A stretch of DNA of 64,000 nucleotides from Acidobacteriota bacterium (GTDB lineage Bacteria > Acidobacteriota > Terriglobia > Acidiferrales > UBA7541), in NCBI GenBank assembly GCA_003223215.1, contig QHYH01000089.1, positions 62,001 to 126,000 on the forward strand. Direction: 5' to 3'. The position numbers and the translations under genes are program-made. Position 1 is the first letter of the stretch, and every line of letters starts with the position of its first letter. This document shows, in pieces, positions 54,921 through 63,371 of the stretch. A model generated the notes under the pieces. The model worked only from the letters and a program-made list of their open reading frames with translations. It had not been told where the DNA came from and ran no database searches.

Positions 54921-55254
54921 GTTGCACTCCCGCGATTCGGCCCACGGCACCGGCAAACTCTTGCCACTTCCTGCGTTGCAGCCCGAGGACACGCTGTCCT
55001 TCCGCCGTCAGCCGGTAATACCTCCGTCGTCTTTGATTCGCTTTCTCGACCCACCGCCCTTGGATCCAACCTCGCTTTTCCAGCCGGTACAGCAGCGGGT
55101 AGAGCGAGGCCACATGAAAATGGAGCGTGCCTCCCGAGCGCACGTCGATGAGCTTGCCGATTTCGTACCCATGCCGAGGCTGGCTCTCCAACAGGGACAA
55201 AATCAGGAGCTCTGCGCTCCCTTTTTTCCAGGCCTCCTCCATTTTCATCCCCAT
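54913..55254 (-). CDS. PadR-family transcriptional regulator (first)
   Basis: A 113-residue winged-helix regulator. The PadR core is ELLILSLLESQPRHGYEIGK, then the recognition region SLYPLLYRLEKRGWIQGRW, the wing (RRRRYYRLTAEGQRVL) and a C-terminal helix. The ATG at 55254 has GGGAGG 7 nt upstream; both the ribosome-binding site and this ATG lie inside a perfect inverted repeat, so the gene is probably autoregulated. It is the first gene of a two-gene unit with the ADOP permease. Confidence 0.9.
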   Translation of the reverse strand: MGMKMEEAWKKGSAELLILSLLESQPRHGYEIGKLIDVRSGGTLHFHVASLYPLLYRLEKRGWIQGRWVEKANQRRRRYYRLTAEGQRVLGLQRRKWQEFAGAVGRIAGVQHA

Positions 55255-55274
55255 ATATGGGCCTCCCATATATG
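55252..55274. promoter_or_regulatory. Inverted repeat covering the PadR ribosome-binding site and start codon
   Basis: Perfect ten-base arms CATATATGGG and CCCATATATG with a 3-nt centre. On the minus strand the centre plus flanks form GGGAGG and the downstream arm contains the start codon. It could be a PadR operator, or an RNA hairpin that hides the start. Confidence 0.6.
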
Positions 55275-55519
55275 CTACGCAGGCAGCCCTCTCCGGATTT
55301 CATGGGATCTCCATTTTTTCCCCGGGATGGTAAGGCCCCAGGTAGCCCCATGCCATGCGACTCAAGGACGCTAGGTAAGATCGGCCTGCCCGTTGCTGGA
55401 TGGAAGGGTGGTTGATAACAGGCTTGAGACGATAGGCTAAGAAGGAACAGCGAAACTTCGGAGAATTTGATCCCTCACGCCCGAGAGCGAGCCATCCCTG
55501 ACGGCGCGCGGTGGGCCTT

Positions 55520-58195
55520 CTATTCCTCGCGCAGCGTCCTGGCCGGGTCGATCCTGGCAATTCTTAAGGTCGGCAGCAGGGTTGCGAGAAGCGTGATAAC
55601 AAAAAGGGTCAACACCACAAACAGGCTGGTCGTTATATCGTAAACGCCTACGCCATAAATCACGCTGCGCATGACCCGCAGCGCTCCCGCGGAAAAAAAC
55701 AGCCCCAGAACCAATCCCAGCAGGGAAGCGGCAACCCCGGAGCGCCCGATCTGCACCATGACCCGACCGACGCTCGAACCCAGAGCCATGCGGATACCGA
55801 TTTCCCGAGTCCTCTCTGCCACCATATTGGCCACCAGCGCAAAGATGCCCACCGCGCTTAGCAGTAGAGCGAGGGCCGCCATGGCGCCCAGCAGCGCTAC
55901 TTCCATTCGCTCGGTCGTCAGCGTCCGGGCCAACAGGTCCCCCATGGTGTAGAAGCCGGAAGCGGGCAAATTTGGATCAGCCTTTTCGAGCGCGCGCTGC
56001 ATCTCGCCCGTCAGTCCCGCCACAGCACCTGTCGTGCGGACCATCCAGTTTGGCTGAAGCCAAACATGTAGCAGGGCGAGAAGCGGGCCGTCTACTTGTG
56101 CGGCGGGAATGTACATCGTCTCCTCGGTCTGGAGCGGCGCAACGGGATCCAAACCTGAGGAAAGAGGGACGTCGGCTACTTCGCCCACAATCAGCGTGTC
56201 TTTGTCGATGTATCGCCCTACGGGATTCGTTCCGCCATAGAACTTTCGCGCGAAAGCCTGGTTCACCACAGCTACCTTCTGCGCATTGGGGCCGTCCGCA
56301 TCAGTAAAGACGCGACCGGCAAGCAATGGCATCTGCAACGTCTCGAAATATCCCGGGGTAACGTAGACCCAATCTGCCCCACCCTGGTGGCCAGCCTCTT
56401 TGCCATCGCTGAGAGTGACCCAGTCGTTTCCGGTGAACTCGTAGGGGAGATTCAATCCGACGGCAGCATTCTCGACTCCTGGAATCTGCCGCATGCCGGC
56501 CGTGCTCTCGTCCAACAGCTTTCGAAATGTTGCGGGGTCGTGGTATCGAACATCGTCGAGCGAGGCTTTCGCAACCATCACGCCGTGGGGATTGCATCGT
56601 GGTGGCAACGTCTCCAAATGGATCAGGGTGCGGATGAGCAAGCCGGTACCGGCCAGCAGCACAACCGTAAGGGCCACTTCACCGGCAACGAGCGCTTGGC
56701 GCAGGCGCAGGCTGCCAACCCCGGCTACCGTACGGTTCGCCATCGATGACCGCAGATCCACTCGCCGCGTGGCTAAGGCGGGGAGCATGCCAAAGAGCAC
56801 GCTGGTCAGAACGGATACGGCCAGCGTGAAGATCATTACGCGGCTGTCGAGCGGCACGCTCGCAACAGGGAGGAAGTGTTCGGGTAGTAGCAGGAAGAGT
56901 TCACGCAGAGCCAGAAAACCGACGACCACGCTAAGCGCTCCACCTACAAGGGCCAGCAACAGGTTCTCGATCCAGAACTGCCGCTGAATCTGCCAGCCCG
57001 ACGCGCCGAGCGCCAGCCGCGTGGCGACTTCCGGCGTGCGGCGCATCATACGCACGAGCGTCAGCCCCGCCAGGTTGGCGCAGGCGATCACGAGGATGAA
57101 ACCGGCGGCCACCATCAGTGCCAACACCTGCGGGCGCAGCGAAGCGGCCTCGGCTTTCTGGAGCGGCACCGCGTGGTAGCTCACTTTTGCGCCGGGGTTG
57201 TCGGCTAATTCGTAGCGCCCGACGCGGCTTGACCAGGTGCGGTTGACCTGCGCATCCGCTTCCCGCCAGGTCGCGCCATCGCGCAGCCGGATGATGCAAC
57301 TGAAGTTCGTTCCACGGCCTTCGCCCTCGCGGTCGGGTTCGAGAGGCGTGTACACATCGGCGTTCAACGGAGTTGTCGCGCCCTGCGGCAGCACGCCCAC
57401 CACCGTGTGGGGCTCGCTTTTGAGCAGGATGGCTTGCCCAAGGATGCCGGGGTCCGCACCAAAAACATTCCGCCAGAGGTTGTAACTGAGAATGACGGTC
57501 TTAGGCCCGTGAGGTCGGTCCTCGTCCTCCAAAAAGTTTCGTCCCAGGACGGGCTCGAGGGCAAGCACGTCGAAGTAATGCGCCGAGACCCGCCCGGCAT
57601 GCACATATTCCACATGCGAACCCGCTTTTAGGTTCACTCCCGATGTGCCTCCCCCTGATACGGCCGAGATTAAGGCCGGAACGTTGTCGCGAAGCAGCTC
57701 CCATTGCTCGCCATTTACGTTGTGCCGCTTATCGGAGGCTTCGGACGAGCCGGCGATCCGTGTGTAAATTGTGCCCATGCGTTCCGGATGCGCGTACGGC
57801 AGACTCTTCAGGAGCAGCGCGTTTACCAACGAGAAAATCGCCGTGTTCGCGCCAACCGAGAGAGCCAGCGTAAGCACCACCGTGAGAGTGAAGCCACGAT
57901 TCTTGGCGAGTTGGCGGAGGCCGAAGCGGCAATCGGACACGACCGAATGGAGCCAATGGCCAAGCTGTTCCTCGCGTACTTGCTCCTTGACCTGTTCCGC
58001 GCCGCCGAGTTCCATTCGCGCCGCTCGCTCGGCTTCCTTGCGTCCCATGCCCGCTCGAATCCTTTCGTCAACCAGCATCTGGAAGTGCGAGCGAACCTCC
58101 CTGTCAAGGTCTTCCTCTACACGCCGGGTGAAAAGGAGATTTCGGAGAAGACTTTTGGCCTTTGCAAGCAGCGGCATGCTCCACCTCAGGAACAT
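55520..58195 (-). CDS. ADOP-type ABC transporter permease (second)
   Basis: An 891-residue duplicated orphan permease, related to but clearly different from the one at 52188. The prefix domain (RRVEEDLDREVRSHFQMLVDE) is followed by the first membrane segment (VVLTLALSVGANTAIF), MacB core, FtsX domain (FILVIACANLAGLTLVRMM, TPEVATRLALGASGWQI), second core and second FtsX domain (TREIGIRMALGSSVGRVM), ending IDPARTLREE. The ATG at 58195 shares its A with the PadR stop (TGATG); an ATG at 58177 with GAGG upstream is an alternative start. No ATPase gene is adjacent. Confidence 0.92.
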   Translation of the reverse strand: MFLRWSMPLLAKAKSLLRNLLFTRRVEEDLDREVRSHFQMLVDERIRAGMGRKEAERAARMELGGAEQVKEQVREEQLGHWLHSVVSDCRFGLRQLAKNRGFTLTVVLTLALSVGANTAIFSLVNALLLKSLPYAHPERMGTIYTRIAGSSEASDKRHNVNGEQWELLRDNVPALISAVSGGGTSGVNLKAGSHVEYVHAGRVSAHYFDVLALEPVLGRNFLEDEDRPHGPKTVILSYNLWRNVFGADPGILGQAILLKSEPHTVVGVLPQGATTPLNADVYTPLEPDREGEGRGTNFSCIIRLRDGATWREADAQVNRTWSSRVGRYELADNPGAKVSYHAVPLQKAEAASLRPQVLALMVAAGFILVIACANLAGLTLVRMMRRTPEVATRLALGASGWQIQRQFWIENLLLALVGGALSVVVGFLALRELFLLLPEHFLPVASVPLDSRVMIFTLAVSVLTSVLFGMLPALATRRVDLRSSMANRTVAGVGSLRLRQALVAGEVALTVVLLAGTGLLIRTLIHLETLPPRCNPHGVMVAKASLDDVRYHDPATFRKLLDESTAGMRQIPGVENAAVGLNLPYEFTGNDWVTLSDGKEAGHQGGADWVYVTPGYFETLQMPLLAGRVFTDADGPNAQKVAVVNQAFARKFYGGTNPVGRYIDKDTLIVGEVADVPLSSGLDPVAPLQTEETMYIPAAQVDGPLLALLHVWLQPNWMVRTTGAVAGLTGEMQRALEKADPNLPASGFYTMGDLLARTLTTERMEVALLGAMAALALLLSAVGIFALVANMVAERTREIGIRMALGSSVGRVMVQIGRSGVAASLLGLVLGLFFSAGALRVMRSVIYGVGVYDITTSLFVVLTLFVITLLATLLPTLRIARIDPARTLREE

Positions 58196-58527
58196 CACGG
58201 CGCTTCCAAAGCCTGCGCAATGGCCCAGGAAATGCGTCCCCATCGCCTGGATTCCGCCTCGAGTTGTTTCCTTCCCGCCTTGGTCAGACGATAGTATTTC
58301 GCGCGGCGATGGTTTTCCGAGTCTCCCCAAAAAGAGGATGTCCAACCTTCCTCTTCCATCCGGTGCAGGGCGGGAAACAGCGACCCCGGCTTAACGACAA
58401 AAGTGCCCCCGGTGATCTGCTGGATTCTGCGGGAAATGCCCAAGCCATGCATCTCACCGGTGGCCAGCGATTTCAAGATCAGCAGGTCCAATGTCCCTTG
58501 CAGCAGAGTCGTCGGTTCAGAGTGCAA
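58195..58527 (-). CDS. PadR-family transcriptional regulator (second)
   Basis: A 110-residue winged-helix regulator: TLDLLILKSLATGEMHGLGISRRI, the recognition region GSLFPALHRMEEEGWT, wing (HRRAKYYRLTKAGRKQL) and a C-terminal helix. The start is TTG at 58527, which has AGGAG at 7-nt spacing; an upstream in-frame TTG is too close to the site. The stop overlaps the permease start by one base. Two inverted repeats lie directly upstream, one touching the ribosome-binding site. Confidence 0.88.
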   Translation of the reverse strand: MHSEPTTLLQGTLDLLILKSLATGEMHGLGISRRIQQITGGTFVVKPGSLFPALHRMEEEGWTSSFWGDSENHRRAKYYRLTKAGRKQLEAESRRWGRISWAIAQALEAP

Positions 58528-58536
58528 TCGCAATCT

Positions 58537-58555
58537 CCTATCGAAAGTCGATAGG
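58537..58555. promoter_or_regulatory. PadR operator candidate, proximal
   Basis: Perfect eight-base arms CCTATCGA and TCGATAGG with a 3-nt spacer, 9 nt upstream of the PadR TTG; it overlaps the ribosome-binding site on the minus strand. Confidence 0.6.
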
Positions 58556-58571
58556 AATGGTAATCCGCCTA

Positions 58572-58590
58572 CCTATAGAGTGTCAATAGG
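58572..58590. promoter_or_regulatory. PadR operator candidate, distal
   Basis: CCTATAGA and TCAATAGG with a 3-nt spacer, a one-mismatch version of the proximal repeat, centred 35 bp away from it. Confidence 0.55.
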
Positions 58591-58668
58591 AAGTAACAAA
58601 AGGAGCCGTAAGTGTCCAGCGCATTTCGCGCAGTTTTTCACGTGCAACCTCCGACTCCCAACCTCTGG

Positions 58669-58677
58669 TGTTATATT
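58669..58677 (+). promoter_or_regulatory. Candidate promoter of the asparaginase gene (extended -10)
   Basis: TGT followed by TATATT, 30 nt before the start codon. No good -35. Confidence 0.4.
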
Positions 58678-58707
58678 GCCCTCCGGGACTTCTAGGAGGC
58701 TTTGAAA

Positions 58708-59859
58708 ATGGAATTGTGGTCTCGCCGTAAATTCTTTCTCACTTCGCTTGCCGGGAGCGCGCTTGCTGGCACAAATAAACTCTTCGGCCGCCCGCCGTCA
58801 AACGAGGACACCGAGCTTGCTCTCGCGACCCTCGCCGCTCCCGCCCCGGGCCAGCGCCCGCTCATCATCTCGAGCGCCAACGGCCTCCGCGCCCTTGATA
58901 AGGGCATGGACATCCTCAAGAAAGGAGGAGACACGCTCGACGCGGTCGTCGCCGCGGTCACCGTCGTCGAGGACGATCCCAACGACGATTCCGTCGGCTA
59001 CGGCGGCTTGCCCAACGAGGAAGGTGAAGTCGAGCTCGACGCCAGCGTTATGCATGGCCCCACCCACCGGGCGGGATCCGTGGCTGCGGTGCGCCGCATC
59101 AAGAACGTCTCGCGCCTCGCCAAAACCGTGATGGAAAACACGAATCACCTCATGATCGTGGGTGAGGGCGCGCGCCGCTTCGCCGTGGCCGAGGGATTCG
59201 AGGAGATGAACCTGCTCACCGAGCATTCGCGGAAAATCTGGCTCGCCTGGAAAGCAAAAACTTCCTTCAATTGGCGGCCCGGAATCGATTCTCCGGAATG
59301 GAAGGAATACATGAGCTCTTTGTTTGACGGCGACGAAAAGCGAATCGCCTACGCCGAGCGCGTCATCGCCCATCCGCCAACGGGCACGATTCCTTGCATG
59401 GCCGTCGACGCCAAAGGCGACATCTCGGCAACCACTACGACCTCGGGACTCTCCTGGAAAATTCCCGGCCGCGTAGGTGACTCTCCCATCATCGGCGCGG
59501 GCTGCTACGTTGACAATGAAGTGGGCGCTGCGGGTTCCACCGGCAAGGGTGAGGAAAACATCAAAATTTGCGGTGGGCATACCATCATCGAAATGATGCG
59601 TCAGGGAAAATCACCGACCGACGCCTGCATGGAAGCCATGGCGCGTGTCGCACACAATTACAAGAACAACAAGACAAAACTCAACACCTTCCACCTCTAC
59701 TTTTACGCCATCAACAAAGACGGCGCGCACGGCGCGGTTTCGCTTTGGCGCAACGGCTATGAGGCAAGCAAGCAGGCCTCCTACGCCGTCCATGACGGCA
59801 CCGAAGCCCGGCTGGTCCCTTGCAAACCCTTTTTTGAGGAAGCCGGCGGCGACCAATAG
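58708..59859 (+). CDS. Tat-exported N4-(beta-N-acetylglucosaminyl)-L-asparaginase / isoaspartyl-peptidase-type Ntn hydrolase
   Basis: A 383-residue Ntn hydrolase of the plant-type asparaginase/aspartylglucosaminidase family. These autocleave before a threonine, which becomes the nucleophile; it is most likely Thr227 in PTGTIPCMAVD, followed by the family's TTTTSGLSWKIPGRVGDSPIIGAG pattern (shown here in part: RVGDSPIIGAG). The alpha-chain has LDAVVAAVTVVEDDPNDDSVGYGG. The N-terminus carries SRRKFF plus a hydrophobic stretch, a Tat signal. It would release ammonia or amino sugars from Asn-linked compounds outside the cytoplasm. ATG 58708 has AGGAGG 8 nt upstream. Confidence 0.9.
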   Translation: MELWSRRKFFLTSLAGSALAGTNKLFGRPPSNEDTELALATLAAPAPGQRPLIISSANGLRALDKGMDILKKGGDTLDAVVAAVTVVEDDPNDDSVGYGGLPNEEGEVELDASVMHGPTHRAGSVAAVRRIKNVSRLAKTVMENTNHLMIVGEGARRFAVAEGFEEMNLLTEHSRKIWLAWKAKTSFNWRPGIDSPEWKEYMSSLFDGDEKRIAYAERVIAHPPTGTIPCMAVDAKGDISATTTTSGLSWKIPGRVGDSPIIGAGCYVDNEVGAAGSTGKGEENIKICGGHTIIEMMRQGKSPTDACMEAMARVAHNYKNNKTKLNTFHLYFYAINKDGAHGAVSLWRNGYEASKQASYAVHDGTEARLVPCKPFFEEAGGDQ

Positions 59860-59962
59860 CTGGAAATCGGAAAGTGGAAAAGTGAAAATAGATAGCGTTG
59901 ATAGCGCATTACCGAAGGGCTAGGTGCGATTTTCCGTTTTCGATTTTCCCATCTCCGCTCAC

Positions 59963-61093
59963 ATGGATCAGGCAAACATCCTAATCATCGGAGGGGGCGT
60001 GATCGGCTGCGCCATTGCTCGGGCCGTCTCCGAGCGCTGGCAAGACGTTTTCCTCGTCGAGCAGTTTCCCAAGCTCGGCATGGCCACCAGCACGCGCAAC
60101 AGCGGTGTCAACCATTCGGGGATTTACTATCCGAAGGGCTCGTTGAAGGCTCGCCTGTGCGTGGAAGGCAATCGCCTCACCTACGAATTCTGCGAGAAAC
60201 ACAAGGTTCCATTCCGTCATTGCGGCAAGCTGGTGGTCGCCGCCGATGGTCACGAACAGCCCGAGCTCCTCGCGCTCAAGAAGCGCGGTGAAGACAACGG
60301 CGTTGAGGGCCTCGAGCTTGTCGACCAAGCGGAAATCCGCAAGCGTGAGCCGCACATTCGAGGCGTGGCCGCCCTCCACGTCCCTTCGAGCGGCATCGTC
60401 TCCGCCGAAGAGCTTGTCCATGCCTACGCCCGCGTAGCGACCAACCAAGGTGCGAATATGGTCACGCACGCGAAAGTGGTTTCGCTCGAACCTTCCGGCG
60501 GCGCCATTCGCGTTGGCTTGAAAATCGGCGACGAAGAAGATGCCCAAGAAGAGAAAATCGACGCGCGGTGCGTCATCAATGCGGCTGGTCTCTATGCCGA
60601 CGAGGTCGCCGCCATGCTGGGAAATCATTCCTGGAAAATCTATCCCGTGCGCGGTGAATATTGCGAGGTGCGCGGCCCGCGCTCCTCGCTCATCAACAAT
60701 CTCGTCTATCCGCTTCCGCATAGCGACGGGCTGAGCCTGGGCGTGCACTTTACGAAAACTCTGTGGGGAACCTTTCTGCTTGGCCCGACGGCCACCTACG
60801 TGGAAGGCAAAGATAACTACGAGAAGAACCGCTTGCCCGTCTCCGCCTTCGCCCAAAGCGCGAAAACTCTTTTGCCGGAAGTCAAAGAGAGCGATTTGCA
60901 GCTCGGCTACGCCGGTCTCCGTCCGAAACTCGTTCCGCCAAGTCACCAAGGCGGGATCGTCGATTTTGTAATCACCCGCGACCCCAACGTCCCGCAAGCC
61001 ATTCATCTGGTCGGCATGGAGTCCCCCGGCCTCACCGCCGCGCCCGCCGTCGCAAACTACATTGCGCAGATGTTGCAAGACGTGCTGGCGTAG
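59963..61093 (+). CDS. FAD-dependent oxidoreductase, L-2-hydroxyglutarate oxidase-like
   Basis: A 376-residue DAO-family flavoenzyme. The FAD dinucleotide-binding motif is ILIIGGGVIGCAIARAV, then STRNSGVNHSGIYYPKGSLKARLC typical of LhgO-like enzymes (partial: NSGVNHSGIYYP), FRHCGKLVVA, VINAAGLYADEVA and the C-terminal GMESPGLTAAPAVANY. L-2-hydroxyglutarate dehydrogenase activity is likely but related oxidases exist. The frame opens at 59924; the ATG at 59963 directly precedes the FAD motif. It lies 103 nt after the asparaginase gene. Confidence 0.85.
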   Translation: MDQANILIIGGGVIGCAIARAVSERWQDVFLVEQFPKLGMATSTRNSGVNHSGIYYPKGSLKARLCVEGNRLTYEFCEKHKVPFRHCGKLVVAADGHEQPELLALKKRGEDNGVEGLELVDQAEIRKREPHIRGVAALHVPSSGIVSAEELVHAYARVATNQGANMVTHAKVVSLEPSGGAIRVGLKIGDEEDAQEEKIDARCVINAAGLYADEVAAMLGNHSWKIYPVRGEYCEVRGPRSSLINNLVYPLPHSDGLSLGVHFTKTLWGTFLLGPTATYVEGKDNYEKNRLPVSAFAQSAKTLLPEVKESDLQLGYAGLRPKLVPPSHQGGIVDFVITRDPNVPQAIHLVGMESPGLTAAPAVANYIAQMLQDVLA

Positions 61094-61222
61094 TGGCTCG
61101 GGATCGGCGTGCAGCTATCCGTGTCCCTTGTCGCCTAAGTGCGCGGCCTGGAGAGTCGGGAACATGGGCTCCTGTCGGCGGCATGCTGCGCCCATTCAGC
61201 AAATTCGAAAGGTTTGGAAAAA

Positions 61223-62485
61223 CTATTCGACGATGATGCGGACGAATCGCTTTTTTCCGGCGCGAAGAATAAACTCACATGGCTTGCTAAGGTCCAGCTC
61301 CTTTCTTGGATCGTCCACCGCTAAGCCGGCAATCTCAACAGCCTTTTGCTTGACCAATCGTTCTGCCTCTGCTTTCGATTCGGCCAGTTTCAATTCGACA
61401 AGTAGCGCGGTTAGCTTTTTCGCAGATCCTGTCGGCAATTTCACTGTCGGCGCTTCTTCCGGAGCTTGACGGTCGCGAAAAACGCGCTGGAAATGTTCCG
61501 CGGCCTTGCGACCAGCTTCCTTGCCATGGAAATCGGAAATGACTTCTTCCGCAAGCCTCATTTTTGCATCCATCGGATGCAGCGTGCCGCCAGAAACTTC
61601 CTTTTCTAGTGACGCAATTTCTTTTGGCGTCCGATCGGTCAGCAGTTCGTAGTAAGACCACATGAGGTCGTCGGGAATGGACATCATCTTGCCGAACATC
61701 TCCGGCGGCGGCTCGGTAATGCCGACGTAGTTGCGGAGGCTCTTGGACATTTTGCGCTGGCCGTCTAGGCCTACGAGAATAGGCATGGTGAGGGCCACCT
61801 GCCCGGCCAGGCCGTATTCCCGCTGAATGTCGCGGTGTATCAGCAAGTTGAACTTTTGTTCCGAGGCACCAAGTTCAACATCGGACTTGAGTTCCACGGC
61901 GTCGCGCGCGGTCAGCAAGGGATAGAGCAGTTCGTGCACGGAAATCGGCTGGTTGTTTTGCAGGCGCGAGCGAAAATCCTCGCGCTCCAGCATGCGCGCC
62001 AGCCGGTAATGGGAGCAAAGCCGAACGACGTCTTCGGCGTTCATTTTGCTGAGCCATTCGCTGTTGTAGCGAACCTCGGTTTTGTTGCGATCGAGAATCT
62101 TGAATACCTGGTCGAGGTAAGTCCTCGCGTTGGCGTCCACCTCGTCGCGGGTCAGCGGTGGTCGTGTCTCCGAAACGCCGGTAGGATCGCCAATCATCGC
62201 GGAAAAATCGCCAATCAGAAAGACCGCGGTGTGGCCCAAATCCTGAAAATGCTTTAGCTTGCGCAGCACCACGGTGTGCCCCAGATGGAGGTCGGGCGCC
62301 GTGGGGTCCACGCCGAGGTAAATGCGGAGCGGCTTCCCGGCTTTGCGCGACGCTTCGAGTTTCTCAACCAACTCGGGTTCCGGGATGATTTCCGCGACGC
62401 CCTTTTTTATATCGGCGAGCTGGTCTTCCACCGGTTTGAATTTGTGTTCGCTCATTTCCACTTTTGGCTTCGCGCCTTGCGTCAT
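61223..62485 (-). CDS. tyrS: Tyrosyl-tRNA synthetase
   Basis: A 420-residue class I aminoacyl-tRNA synthetase. The HIGH-type motif is LHLGHTVVL after GVDPTAPD, the KMSKS loop is RKMSKSLRNYVG, and a C-terminal S4-like RNA-binding domain ends the protein (KLTALLVELKLAESKAEAERL, EFILRAGKKRFVRI). It charges tRNA-Tyr. This TyrZ-like form has the insert typical of the second bacterial class. The ATG at 62485 lacks a clear ribosome-binding site; an ATG 10 codons later (62455) is an alternative. purN lies 80 nt upstream on the same strand. Confidence 0.95.
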   Translation of the reverse strand: MTQGAKPKVEMSEHKFKPVEDQLADIKKGVAEIIPEPELVEKLEASRKAGKPLRIYLGVDPTAPDLHLGHTVVLRKLKHFQDLGHTAVFLIGDFSAMIGDPTGVSETRPPLTRDEVDANARTYLDQVFKILDRNKTEVRYNSEWLSKMNAEDVVRLCSHYRLARMLEREDFRSRLQNNQPISVHELLYPLLTARDAVELKSDVELGASEQKFNLLIHRDIQREYGLAGQVALTMPILVGLDGQRKMSKSLRNYVGITEPPPEMFGKMMSIPDDLMWSYYELLTDRTPKEIASLEKEVSGGTLHPMDAKMRLAEEVISDFHGKEAGRKAAEHFQRVFRDRQAPEEAPTVKLPTGSAKKLTALLVELKLAESKAEAERLVKQKAVEIAGLAVDDPRKELDLSKPCEFILRAGKKRFVRIIVE

Positions 62486-62565
62486 GTTCGTGCTGATTTT
62501 GCGATGACGATTCTGACTCGCACGCTCTAAGACGCCGGCCTCCCGGGGCAGGCCGAAGGCGGCGC

Positions 62566-63171
62566 CTAGAACCTCAGCACACGCCGGCCGGCGATCTTAT
62601 ATTTTCCCTCAAGAACGATGCGCACGGCTTCGGAATAAATGCGATGCTCTTCCGTCAGGATTCTCTCGGACAGAGACGCTTCCGTGTCATCGTCTTTCAC
62701 CGGCACAACCGCCTGCACGATGATCGGGCCGGCGTCGAGGTTTTCGTCCACGAAATGCACCGTGCATCCGGCAAGTTTCACGCCGTATTCGAGCGCTTGC
62801 CGTTGCGATTCGAGTCCCGGGAACGACGGCAGCAGCGACGGATGAATATTCAGAATGCGGTTCGGGAATTTCGCGACGAAGTAGGGCGAGAGCAACCGCA
62901 TGTAGCCGGCGAGACAAATCAAATCCACTTGGTGTTCGTCGAGGACCGCGGCCACCAGGCGATCATAGACTTCGCGCTCGAGACCCTTCGAAGGAATCAC
63001 CCGCGTCGCAATTCCGCGCGTCTTGGCGCGTGCAATACCCGGCGCGCCCTCGCGATTGCTGATGACTATGGCCATTTCCGCGTTGGGGATGCGGCCGGCG
63101 GCCGCCGATTCCGCCAACGCTTCGAAATTCGAGCCGCGCCCGCTCAAGAGCACGCCAATGCGCTTCTTCAT
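62566..63171 (-). CDS. purN: Phosphoribosylglycinamide formyltransferase
   Basis: A 201-residue GAR transformylase, which uses 10-formyl-THF in de novo purine synthesis. Motifs: IGVLLSGRGSNFEAL, VISNREGAPGI, LICLAGYMRLLSP, the active-site NIHPSLLPSFPG, and TVHFVDENLDAGPII with the catalytic Asp. Length is standard. It is transcribed towards tyrS with an 80-nt gap. The flanking 200 nt upstream carry no gene. Confidence 0.95.
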   Translation of the reverse strand: MKKRIGVLLSGRGSNFEALAESAAAGRIPNAEMAIVISNREGAPGIARAKTRGIATRVIPSKGLEREVYDRLVAAVLDEHQVDLICLAGYMRLLSPYFVAKFPNRILNIHPSLLPSFPGLESQRQALEYGVKLAGCTVHFVDENLDAGPIIVQAVVPVKDDDTEASLSERILTEEHRIYSEAVRIVLEGKYKIAGRRVLRF

Positions 63172-63371
63172 AAGCGCAAAACGTTAACACACACCCGAAT
63201 AAGCGCAAAACTCGATGCCGGACCCGCCTGAAACGGATGTCGTATTCCTTACCCTCCCTTTCTTTACGCAAGCAATCCTTTGCCATACCGCAGAGAGCGC
63301 AGGTCGTCAGGAGTTGCTCCCCGACGCTTATTGCCTTGGCTTGTGGTGAACCGCCCTGCGTTAGGGCAACA

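Noticed and set aside
59981-61078. 365-codon minus-strand open frame
   Set aside because: Antisense to the LhgO-like gene, no motifs.
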